Both the position numbers and the translations under genes were made by a program. Of a stretch of 64,000 bases of DNA, positions 36,561 through 46,621 are shown piece after piece. Source of the stretch: Brienomyrus brachyistius. Taxonomy: Eukaryota; Chordata; Actinopteri; Osteoglossiformes; Mormyridae. The first letter of the stretch is position 1. Each line of letters opens with the position of its first letter. A model generated the notes under the pieces. It ran no database searches. It saw nothing but the letters and a program-made list of their open reading frames with translations, and was not told where the DNA came from. The stretch covers positions 23,964,127 to 24,028,126 of the forward strand of contig NC_064542.1 of assembly GCF_023856365.1 (NCBI RefSeq), given 5' to 3'.

Positions 36561-37882
36561 GACCCCCTACTGTTTAAAACCAGCACGGACTGAAAATATG
36601 CTTTGACCATCTAGTGGACAAGCAAAGACTGGATGGAGACCTCACTGAATCCTGCGCATTGAAATCTAACAGTGCCTAAGTGGTGTATTGTAAGGTATTT
36701 GTGATTTAAGGGGGTTAGGGGCTGTAACATCATATTAGAGAGTACCTTCACCAGAGTGCTCTCAGACAAACGTCGGTTATATGTGGATATTTACGTACTG
36801 CTTTTGGAAGCAAATTGGTCAAGCAGGCGCAGCATTAGAATTGTACGTTTTAGCAGATTTGGAGAGAAACACGAAAAAAGAGGGAATAAAAAAATAAATT
36901 AAGCATAAAACAAGGACAGGTACAGGTGCAGAAAATGCTGGTAAAGAGCAAATAAGTATTTAAAAAGAAAGAGAGAATCGAAGAACTGAATGTAACATGA
37001 AAACATGCAGTAGGTTTGCAGTGAAAATTGTGAACAAGGAAGTGGATAGATCTGGTACAAAGGTCATTGCGGCAGAGAAGGCAATAAGAAGGGCACGTTC
37101 GGGCAGGTGACATTTCCGAGGACCTCAAATATGATTCCATCTATTTTATTCTGAAAATCAACATATAGCCATCAACATATAGCATATTAAAGTGACTATC
37201 TTTTACCAAGTAAAATGAAAAGTGGCATTTTGTAAAGGTATTATATGCCGGGGTTATCGTAATAAGGAGAAACATTTGAACAGAACTGGTTGGTTATTCA
37301 AAGAGACCCAATGCAGCCTTTTGATTCTGCGGCAATCTGCGGCACTAATTAGCTAGGGAAGTCTGTAATTACCGCGAGCGTTTAGCTGAAAAACTGGGCG
37401 CTCAAAAAAATCATTAATTGATCACATTCTAGAAGAAAACACTTGATCATATTCCAAACAAAAAGCCTTGAGTTTAAGAGGAGATTATGCTCAGTGAAAA
37501 CAAGTGACGGTTTTATGCTGTACATCCAAATAAACACAAGAATGAAGCGCTCCGAGCTGGGGTATCGAGCTATTTCGTATATTTCGCATCAGCCGGGACA
37601 CAGGGGGACAGTGTTTACAGGAATGCTAAATGAAGAGGGGTTCTTGGGAGGTATCTGAGATACTCCTAAAGTTTCATCCATCCATTGTAAGCATTCAGAG
37701 CAACTTGGAAATGTCCTTAAAATAATATATATGCAGTGATTATCAGGTAGATAGATTTGGCTCATTGCAGATTATATAGTCTAATATGGAAGCCACTTAA
37801 CCCGATTTAACCAGTGTGTTTCTCAATAGCCCTTTACAGCTATTTAAAAAATGCAGCAGATACTTGAAGTAATGGAAACTTC
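36561..37882. other. Unassigned spacer
   Basis: No gene supported apart from the candidate regulatory block at 37,295-37,640. Confidence 0.5.
37295..37640. promoter_or_regulatory. Candidate conserved non-coding element
   Basis: CpGs are kept (ATTACCGCGAGCGTTTAGC, GGGCGCTC, GCGCTCCGAGCTGG, ATCGAGCTATTTCG) together with homeodomain-type words (CACTAATTAGCTAG, ATCATTAATTGATC, CTGTAATTACC). Such clusters are typical of developmental enhancers in vertebrates. Inferred from composition only. Confidence 0.3.
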
Positions 37883-38288
37883 GGTAACACTTTACTTAAG
37901 GCCATATTTTTAGTCATTTATAAAGACATTCATAATGCATTATAACCATGGCTATAAATGTTTATAAAAAGGCATAACACATTATAGCCATGTTTGTTAT
38001 GCATTATGACTGCCTTATGAACCTCTAATCTATAATGCGCTATAGATACCTTTATAATGCAGTACAAAGCATCCTTAATGCGTATACTGACCATTATACT
38101 GCATTTTGAAGGGATCTATAGTGCATTATACATGGAAGCTGCATAAAGCATTCATAATATAATCATAAACATGGCTATGTTATGGCTTTTGATAAATATT
38201 TATAGCCATGGTTATAATGCTTTATGAATGCATTATTTGTTATGAGTGTGTTTGTAAATTACTAAAAACATAGCCTTAAGTGTTACGG
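37883..38288. mobile_element. Palindromic MITE, copy 2 (best preserved ends)
   Basis: Left end GGTAACACTTTACTTAAGGC and right end GCCTTAAGTGTTACGG are inverted partners. Inside, CATTCATAATGCATTATAAC, CCATGGCTATAAATG, AAAAAGGCATAACACATTAT and TATAGCCATGGTTATAATGC form nested inverted words. No ORF. It needs a transposase from elsewhere; the superfamily is not decided by the sequence here. Confidence 0.85.
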
Positions 38289-40137
38289 AATCTTCTTTGT
38301 ATACCTTAAAAAGTTTGCAATTTTTTATGAATATGTGCATTATACAATTACCATAACTATTTATGGACGGAAAGTGACATGAGCTGCACGTACGCAAATC
38401 AAACTCAAACCAAATAGATACAGTGTTTCTCCTCATCTCAAAATCATAACTTTACTATTAATACTATCGTCAAACCTCCTTTAATCCAGCAGGTCCTGAC
38501 TACACCAAAATGATCAGCAGTGGTTTATGAAACATTCATGGTTTACAGAACCATCTGGATATTTTAAGCCTTGCCGTAGGGAGTTAAAATAGTTAAAATA
38601 TTTAGCTATATGTAGCTAATAGTGCGATATGTTGTTGACTGTAGCACACCATGCTAATCCAAAACTCATTCATCAATTACGTGTCAATCAGCTGAGTTTT
38701 ATGTCAAGCAAGCAGAAAAAACCTGCAGAAATAAACTGACGGAGAAGGAAAAACTTTCCTTAGCCGGCTGTATTTAATCTCATGGCTGCAGAGTGAGATG
38801 AGAAGCCGCCGATAACATGGTCCTTTCGTCGCACGTCCACGTCATCAGGCACAATGCTTCATGCGAACATTGCAAGCAGTGCAGCGTTATGTTACAAATG
38901 TATTTGCTTTTTTCCCAAACACAACAAAATCATAGTTTCACAGGGGAAATTACTTTGCATAATCAGTATTTTATATATAAAAAAAACATATGATGCAAAA
39001 AAAAAATACATGAAATATTAAATACAGTGCAGGGTCAAATAGCTATTGCATTACTGCCAATGAAGAAAGTAACTGTATTTATGAAATTAAAAAAATAACC
39101 AAAAACATCACCTGTATCTTGTATAAATCATTTTAATCCTGTGAAAGTTTTGTTTTAAAATATTAAACGTTTCTAGGGTTCATGATGTTTTGTCAGTGGC
39201 AAGTGTACATGATACTTATGGATTCCAGTGATGACAGTCACAAGATACCACCAAAAGGTCATTCACACATCATAGATGTTCACAGCATCTCAAGTACTAT
39301 TGTTCAAAGCTGGAAACATGTCTCTGGTGCAAAGAAGCTCCTGAAGTGAAATGCAAAATGAGATTTGTAATAAATTTGTCAAGCTAGCAACAGCTGGGAC
39401 CCTGAAAGTGATTTTGTTTGGTCCTCGATAAGTGGAAGAAGTCTTATCACATCTGTGATTTGGGATTACTTTAAATCTTCAGGTCTCTGGCTGATATAAT
39501 TAAAGAAAGGACAGATTTAAGTGTATATCTGGGAATTTTGGCTCATAAGTGATGCCCTCTATAGAGCTGTATTCTTGATTGCGTATCGTGTACGCCTGAT
39601 GTGCATTTCTACCTTGCTTCAGTTGCCTAGCAAAAACAACCTGAATTGCAAATCAAAAGAACTGTGGTTTCAATTCAACGTCCAACATTGCTAGAATCAC
39701 ATAGAACATACAGTATATAATTCTAAATCAAATAGATTATTCATAATAATCCAAAAAACATACACTTTCCAAATCAAGATTTACTGTATATACTTTCCCC
39801 TTTAAGCAAACTTTGTATTAGCAAGCACTAAGAAATGTCAGTGTCTGTTTATTTATAGGTTACTACAGTTTCATATAGTAATACTAAATTTTATCATGGT
39901 TTTCTGTATAGTTATGAATACATCTTATCATAGTTTTAATTTTGGAAAAGCCATTTTCATTAGGGATTCTTATAGGACAAAATCAACAAAACTACAGAAC
40001 ATTCTGTAGGCATAGTAGGCTTCATTAAACAATTATACAGTGGTACAAGCCTTGTCTTTGGATAAATAATTCTGAATGTAGTATTTTCCATAGAGTGTTC
40101 TTCATAGACTGCAGTCAAGCAGACACAGCTATCGCAT

Positions 40138-40139
<2 letters not shown>
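38289..40139. other. Unassigned AT-rich spacer
   Basis: No gene or recognised element. Confidence 0.6.
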
Positions 40140-40171
<32 letters not shown>

Positions 40172-40176
40172 GGGGT
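40140..40176. repeat. (GT)n(G)n microsatellite
   Basis: GTGTGTGTGTGTG runs straight into a poly-G tract of about 20. Poly-G next to GT also occurs at 43,376-43,407. Confidence 0.9.
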
Positions 40177-40509
40177 TATATTGCATTAAAATGTTCAATA
40201 AATGTGTTTTTAATTCTGACAGCAAAGTCTCTTCAAGGTGGTGCTATTCATTATGAAAATGAGGAGAGTTAAGGTCCCTGATAAGAAAGAAATATCAGGT
40301 TAGAGGTTATGTTTTGATTATGAAGTTATTCCAAAGACAATGGAGAAGATTGATTTTATATAAGAATTTAAATTACAGGTCAAACAACTGTAACTTTGAT
40401 GAGGTCACATGAAATAGGTACAATTGCTGTTAATATTCCGTCTGCTGGTTTCTGTATTGTGAAACAGAGCTTTTACGAGAGTGATATATTTTAAAGATTA
40501 TTTACATAA

Positions 40510-40650
40510 GACAAAGGAATGGGTGCCCTGAGATGGGCTGGCCCCACTCCTGGGTTGTTCCCTGCCTTGTGCCTATTGCTTCTGGGATAGGCTCCGGACC
40601 CCCCGCGACCCAGAAGGATAAGTGGTTTGCAAAATGGATGGATGGATGGA
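40510..40650 (+). mobile_element. SINE family A, 3' tail fragment
   Basis: GTGCCCTGAGATGGGCTGGC, CTGGGTTGTTCCCTGCC, GATAGGCTCCGGACCCCC and (ATGG)n match the 3' half of the complete copy at 55,358-55,715. The head is absent, as expected for a 5'-truncated retroposon. Confidence 0.88.
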
Positions 40651-42171
40651 CAAAGGAATGGCCTTTATTATTGCTCAAAGGGAGAGTATATGCACACTGC
40701 AGCGTGCTGCTTTGAGACTTTAAGATCTGACGGATATTGCCGAACAAAATCCGGTGCTTTTTAAATGGTGTAGGCGAGGTCAGGAGGATCTACAGTACCG
40801 CCGTGTGTCAGTTCAAACTCTGCTTACCTTCTTTACAGGTTTCATTATTTTTCTCCTGAATGTACTGGAGACAACATGTAGATGGGAGAGCATTTGGGGG
40901 CGTAGCATGTGTTAAATGCAGATGTGAGATGACATCACGTCTACAGTATAGCCGTTGTCTTCGAGTCTCAAGAGTTCCACATCGGAGAGGACGTAGTGGG
41001 GACAGCTGGTACTGCTCAGAAGGAGTACCCGATTAAGCGAGTAGCTTCCGAGCGTGGTGTCACAGCACGTCCACAGCCCAAAACCCATGTGGATGAGTGG
41101 GAACGGTTCCCCTCCTTTCCTTTAATTATCAAAAGACTCGGAGCTGTTTCTTCATAGTTTTCTTCAAGCTGTAAGTTAATGATGATTGATTACTCTTTTC
41201 AAGAAGATAAATGAGGCTATTTATTTTTTAGGTCCACTTGAAAACGAGATGGATAATATGTCAAAGTAAATAACATTCCAGGAAAAGGAAGTAAATCGTA
41301 AACTCACCTATAAGATGTATTTCAGCATTTTTAACAGAGCTTTATCTAAATTACCGTGAGATATGAGCAAGTCTGCACAAATTCCTCAGGAATCTGACGA
41401 AATTTATGCATGATAGTGGATAACTAGCATAAAGCCTCAGGAAAAACTATTTACATGTCTGAATGTCTGTGAAATCTGAAGATCGAGAAAATAAGTAATG
41501 TCAGCTTAATAAGTGATTGTTTCCAGAGGGAAGGAAGGATGGGTCCTTTTTTCAAGGACTTTATCTGTAGTTGCGTGTCACATAAAGAAAGACATTGGTT
41601 GAGAAATCAAATCTCCGGTTCATGCCACTACTCAGTAAAATCCATTTCATTTACGTATCTAGTTTGAATATTCTTTGTATTGATTTGGTTTAGCTTAGTT
41701 TATTCTTCTTATCTCATAAAGAGGATTATGCAGTGTGTGAGATTTGCAAGCATACATTTATTTACATCTACATTTATTATTTAGCAGAGACTTTTGTCCA
41801 ATGTGATGAACAAATCGAGCAGATAAATACATAAGTGTGCATCTGTCAAGGAGCCAACGTTGTAACAAGTGCTAATATGTTAAGTCTCCAATGGAGGGCC
41901 GGTAATAACTGCAAATTTTAGGTAATGAAATGCATGGTATTATGTGTATGGTGCAGGGAGGGGCAAAGGTCAACAAGCAGGAAAAGGCAGCATAATATTC
42001 ATAATCTTGTATAATAACCACAGTGATGACCTTTCTTATAATCATAATATTTTATAAGAATGCCCATTGTCGAGTTTAGTGTTAACAATTGTGTTTCATC
42101 TTGACTTTGATGTTTGTTATTGCTGAGTATTTGAGATGATGATAATTTTTTTTGTCAGTCTACATAATTAG
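40651..42171. other. Unassigned spacer
   Basis: No gene or recognised element. Some CpG in 40,920-41,110 (GAGAGGACGTAGTGGGG, TTAAGCGAGTAGC). Confidence 0.55.
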
Positions 42172-42552
42172 CAACATCCATCCATCCATCCATCCATCCA
42201 TCCAACCATTATCCAAACCGCTTATCCTACTGGATCGCGGGGGGTCCGGAGCTTATCCCGGAAGCAATGGGCATGAGGCAGGGAACAACCCAGGATGGGG
42301 GGCCAGCCCATCTCAGGGCACACTCATACACCATTAACTCTCACATGCACACCTATGGGCAATTTAGTAACTCCAATTAGCCTCAGCATGTCTTTGGACT
42401 GTGGGGGGAAACCGGAGTACCCGGAGGAAACCCCATGACGACATGGGGAGAACATGCAAACTCCACACACATGTGACCCAGGCGGAGACTCAAACCCGGG
42501 TCCCAGAGGTGTGAGGCAACAGTTCTAACCACTGCACCACCATGCCACCCCC
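42172..42552 (-). mobile_element. tRNA-like SINE family A, complete copy
   Basis: On the minus strand it reads head to tail: a GGCATGGTGGTGCAGTGG A-box region, TCACACCTCTGGGACCCGGG then TTTGAGTCTCC (B box), GGAGTTTGCATGTTCTCCCC, TCCGGTTTCCCCCCACAGTC, CCAATTGG-type core, GGGCTGGCCCCCCATCCTGG, GGCACGAGG-like tail and (GGAT)n. On the plus strand this starts with CCATCCATCC at 42,176. Family members likely move by LINE machinery and are transcribed by RNA polymerase III. Confidence 0.9.
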
Positions 42553-43369
42553 ACACACATTAGTGACATTAACACATAAACAAAACTGCTACAACATGTT
42601 GCTTTATTTCATTGAAATAAAGCAGTTTGAAGTTGTTTATTTCTTCCCATAAAATGGAGAAGGATTATTCATTGATTTATAAGTATGGATAAAAATAGTT
42701 ATCTGCTGATGCATGTATACATATAATCTTATACAACATGGTCACATTTACTTGTTCTGCGGGATGCCTGAACCATCTTCCTCTTCTGTCCTAAATCAAT
42801 TGTGACACGTGCTAGCAAAATGAGGAATGAGGAAATTTTCAAAATGGTTAATATTATTTAATATATTATAAATATATATATATATATATATATATAATGT
42901 TAATATATAATTAAAGTTAATATTATTTTTAGATTCTCCTTCTTAAAACCTTCAAAATGATGTATGGTTTGTTGCAATCAGACAAAAAATGACCGAGTTA
43001 CATCCATTAGAAGTTGTTTACATCAACAGGGCTTAATAAAATCGAGTTCTATTGGTTCAGAGTGATGTCATTGGAAATTCTATGCAAATTTTTAGAAAGT
43101 AGGCGAGCGTCGCTTCACGGTGATACCAAACAATCGGTGGGGGGATTCCCAGTCATGCCGCGAGTGAGTGGAGAAAAACATGGATTTTCTAAGAAAATTT
43201 AAGATAAATTACTAATTTCTGAAGACAAAGCTAGTACAAAATATTCAAATTATGATGGTTCAAGGTATGGACTCATTTTTGGGAAAATCTAAATTTCGAC
43301 GAAAATTAACTTTGACATTTTTGACTCTTAGGCTTTCTGTGCATTCCGACTCATTTTGCCAGCACTGGT
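42553..43369. other. Unassigned AT-rich spacer
   Basis: Contains a (TA)n tract at about 42,871-42,896. No gene. Confidence 0.6.
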
Positions 43370-43960
43370 CACAATTGTGTGTGTGTGTGTGTGGGGGGGG
43401 GGGGGGGTGGGAGGACATGGAGCATTTCAAATAAAATGTTATTTTTACATCGTGGGGGGCATTTCTCAGGTCCCCAAAAAGATCTGTGAATGCAATTAAA
43501 AAACTAAAAAGTCCCATTTTTGGGGTTATTTTTGGTTAGGGCTAGGTTAGGATTAGGGTTAGGATTAGGGTTAGGATTAGGGTTAGGATTAGGGTTAGGG
43601 TTAGGGTTAGGGTTAGGGCTAGGTTAGGGTTAGGGTTAGGGTTAGGATTAGGGTTAGGATTAGGGTTAGGGCTAGGTTAGGGTTAGGATTAGGGTTAGGA
43701 TTAGGGTTAGGGTTAGGATTAGGGTTAGGGCTAGGTTAGGGTTAGGATTAGGGTTAGGGCTAGGTTAGGATTAGGGTTAGGGTTAGGGTTAGGATTAGGG
43801 TTAGGGTTAGGATTAGGGTTAGGGCTAGGTTAGGATTAGGGTTAGGGTTAGGGCTTGTTAGGGGTTAAGGTCGTCATGTTGGGATTAGAGTTTTTCCTAC
43901 AGAAATGAATGGAGAGTCCCCACTAGATATAATGACAGACCTGTGTGTGTGGATGGCTGT
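43370..43960 (+). repeat. GT-associated dispersed element, copy 4 (telomere-like expansion)
   Basis: Starts with (GT)n(G)n at 43,376-43,407; includes CAGGTCCCCAAAAAGATCTG, GCAATTAAAAAACTAAAAAG, then the long TTAGGG-like tract, then GGGGTTAAGGTCGTCATG, TTGGGATTAGAGTTTTTCC, CAGAAATGAATGGAGAGTCC and CCACTAGATATAATGAC. Flanks are collinear with copies 1-3; only the core is expanded. Confidence 0.88.
43534..43866 (+). repeat. Interstitial telomere-like (TTAGGG/TTAGGA/GCTAGG)n tract
   Basis: About 330 bp of 6-bp and related units: TTAGGG mixed with TTAGGA and periodic GGGCTAGGTTAGG. All are in one orientation (G-rich on the plus strand). It occupies the place of the short GGTTAGGGCTGGGT core of the GT-associated element, so it most likely grew from that core rather than being a captured telomere. 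G-rich repeats of this kind can form quadruplexes. Confidence 0.95.
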
Positions 43961-44388
43961 GCGTGTGTGTGTATGTGCGTGGGCACCCTGTGCTGCATTT
44001 GCATCCTATCCCAGGTGTTCCCCTGCATGGCACCCTGTGGTTCCTGGGACAGACTCCCAGCTTACTGTATCACTTTACTGGGAATGTGTTTGGAAGGCCA
44101 AAAAGCTATCTTTGGAAAATAGACTATGCGTTTTGGAGGGTATACCATTGCATTTATTTTTCAAACAGGAACCCGGGATATAAATAAGGAATAAACCACT
44201 TGATGCCCTTCATCTGGGCCACATCTCCACCCCAGGTTTGTGTTCAAAACCTTGTCCGAAAGCAGTTTTCACTTCCTCTGGTAGGTATGATGTACAGCAA
44301 ACACAAAACTGTCTGGCAAAATACATAAAAATGAACTCTATTAAGGTGTGTATAGTATATTGAAACATACCGATTATACCAGTAAATC
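43961..44388. other. Spacer with a small SINE fragment
   Basis: At 43,980-44,055 the words GTGGGCACCCTGTGCTGC, CATCCTATCCCAGGTG and GACAGACTCCC look like an eroded SINE family A tail. No gene. Confidence 0.4.
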
Positions 44389-44610
44389 CATTCATCCATC
44401 CATTTTCCAAACTGCTTATCCTACTGGGTCGCGGGGGGTCGTGAGCCTATCCTGGAAGCAATGGGCACGTGGCAGGGAACAACCCAGGATGGGGGGCCAG
44501 CCCATTGCAGGGCACGAGGCAGGGAACAACCCAGGATGGGGGGCCAGCCCATCGCAGGGCACGAGGCAGGGAACAACCCAGGATGGGGGGCCAGCCCATT
44601 GCAGGGCACT
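44389..44610 (-). mobile_element. SINE family A tail with 47-bp internal triplication
   Basis: On the plus strand the tail begins CATCCATCCATTTTCCAAAC, TCCTACTGGGTCGCGGGG, then the unit GGGCACGAGGCAGGGAACAA / CCCAGGATGGGGGGCCAGCC / CATCGCA is present three times (starts 44,463, 44,510, 44,557). The units are separated exactly at the hexamer GGGCAC, which flanks this module in normal copies, and the copy stops at the fourth GGGCAC (44,604). The 5' part of the SINE is absent. Confidence 0.92.
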
Positions 44611-46373
44611 ATACCAGTAAATAAAAAACTAAAATTAACCTAATTTCTGCTCTTGGAGTCCATCAACATTCTATTGCACACATAATTTTACAAAGACTAT
44701 TATACCTTTTCAGCTACGTTTGCCTGGTTGTCTTCATAGTAACTGAAAGGGTGACAGAATAGATTTCAGTAAGTAAATGAGAATAAAATAAAAGAGTCAT
44801 GAACATTCCAGTAGGCCAGAAAAATGCAATGAGAGACACAAGTCATTATGCCTGATCTCCAGATTAGACCTCTCAAAATTATATTGCATAATGTACATGT
44901 TCTGATTGGTATTTAACACTCACACAAACACAAATCTAACACATACTTCTTTCTGGCTTGAGATTCAACTCCAAGTGTCAATAAAGCAGTTTTTTACATC
45001 AAAGGCCACATTGTTACTGTGGACTTTTTAAAGTGCTCGATAGGGCATCGTGAGCCATCTGCCATGATTTGTATCTGAGACGCTGAAGCCAAAGAGGTTA
45101 CATATCTTTCTCTCACTGAGAAACTCTCAAAGGAGTCGCATGCATTTGTTCCACTCCATGGTTGGAAAACCTTGATTCTGCACCTAGCTAATCTGCTGTA
45201 TGAAGTGCTTCAGCCCCTGTCTCTCGTAGGGGGAGCTCCTGATAACCAATGACCTGACTTAGATGTCATAGCATTTTCACAGTCTAAGAGCCACATGTCT
45301 CTGTCCTTGTCAGGTGGTTGGGAGCTCCCTACATTAGTCAATTTTCATGTCAGTGCTGCACAATATGTCAGAATTCGCAGGGAACGCTGTCACACACACT
45401 TTTCACACTTTCCACTATGCATGAGGCAGTAAAAGCAGTAAAATTTCCAATAGAGCATGAGGTCTTCATTACAGGTTTGGATTTGACATAGAGAGAGTGA
45501 GGCAAAAGTCCAGCTTTTCAGAGCTGTATGGCAGGAAAGCGGACACTGTATTAGTGAAACGGCAGCCTATATACGCTACTCATTTAGACAGCAGTCTGAG
45601 ACTCTATGAAATATATATGACAGTATAAACATGTACATAAATTACAAACATTCATTATATTTTAGGTAAGAGAAACCCTAATGAAGAGAAATGACAATGA
45701 TTCGTTTTATTTTGATATTCTAAATGCTCATATAACTCAATGAAAAAGATTTGCTTGCTCACACAAGTTTTTAGACCTGCCAGAAAATATTCCTTGGCAC
45801 TAAAATCATTCTGCTTTTTCTAGTTAAAGAAAAACAAAAGATTGAAGTCACAAAAGGTTCTCCTGCAAAAATAGATTTCTCTGAGGAGGATTAAAGATGA
45901 AATGGATACAACTCCAGTATCAGTTAAAGTATTAATTTAAAAGAAATAATGGAAAATAGTTCTTCAAATAAACACGATGTAATGTGATTACTTATGTAAC
46001 TGTTGAGAATTTGTCTTAAAATTTCCCTTCCATTATCTGAAGCATATGACATGCATGTTCACCAACCCAGCAGATTGCTGAAGGCATTCAAAGCATATAT
46101 TATGCTGCTTAAGGTTTAAACTTTAAAAAGAAACCTCATCCATTTTACACAAACCCACTCACTCCCTCACATCCTGTCTCCCTCGCTGTCATACATGCAC
46201 AAACAAACCACACATTTCAGAAAGGCAATGTCTGCAACAGCATAAATTTAAATGATACTATTTCACGTTCTTACAGTGTGGGAAATGATATATCAACATA
46301 TATGCATTATTTACTGCAAGATTTCTTTCATTTCTAATTATCCAATGCCAAACTTTGTCTTCTTTATCCGCAG
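44611..46373. other. Unassigned spacer
   Basis: No gene or recognised element. Near 44,995-45,120 the sequence keeps some CpG (GTGCTCGATAGGGCATCGTG, TGAGACGCTGAAGCC) and could be conserved, without further evidence. Confidence 0.5.
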
Positions 46374-46621
46374 GGGAGGGCCCGGCTGCTCATACATCAC
46401 AGAATTTCCCCCCACCGGTTATTGAGCTTGCAGACCTCCCTCACATGCACTCGCATGTGAATCACGAAGGCACAGCAAACCGTCAAGTGCATGAATTTCA
46501 CAGACGCAGCCCAGAGGCTTCAGGTCGAAACAAATCGCAAAACGTCTCGGAGGAATCCCGTACACATTACATGAGCTCTACCAATCTTAGTCAGGGTGGG
46601 GAACACTTAGTTTTTGTCGCA
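46374..46621 (+). CDS. Candidate internal exon, protein unknown
   Basis: A 248-bp open stretch is bounded by a good acceptor (TGTCTTCTTTATCCGCAG just before 46,374) and a GTAAGC donor right after 46,621. The frame (second codon base at 46,374, whole codon at 46,621) has no stop and reads about 82 residues rich in His, Ser, Asn and Glu, including SQNFPPPVIELADLPHMHSH and SRTHYMSSTNLSQ. CpG is kept at many codons (CATGTGAATCACGAAGG, CAAACCGTCAAG, CACAGACGCAGC, AACGTCTCGGAGG), unlike the CpG-poor flanks. Low complexity and lack of hydrophobic pattern suggest a disordered or cytoplasmic region. I do not recognise the family. No partner exon was found in the window, so it may belong to a gene with very long introns, to a non-coding transcript, or be a chance open frame. 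Confidence 0.35.

Noticed and set aside
43534..43866. True telomere or chromosome-end fusion point
   Set aside because: Flanks are those of a dispersed element, repeats are degenerate and in one orientation, with no head-to-head junction.
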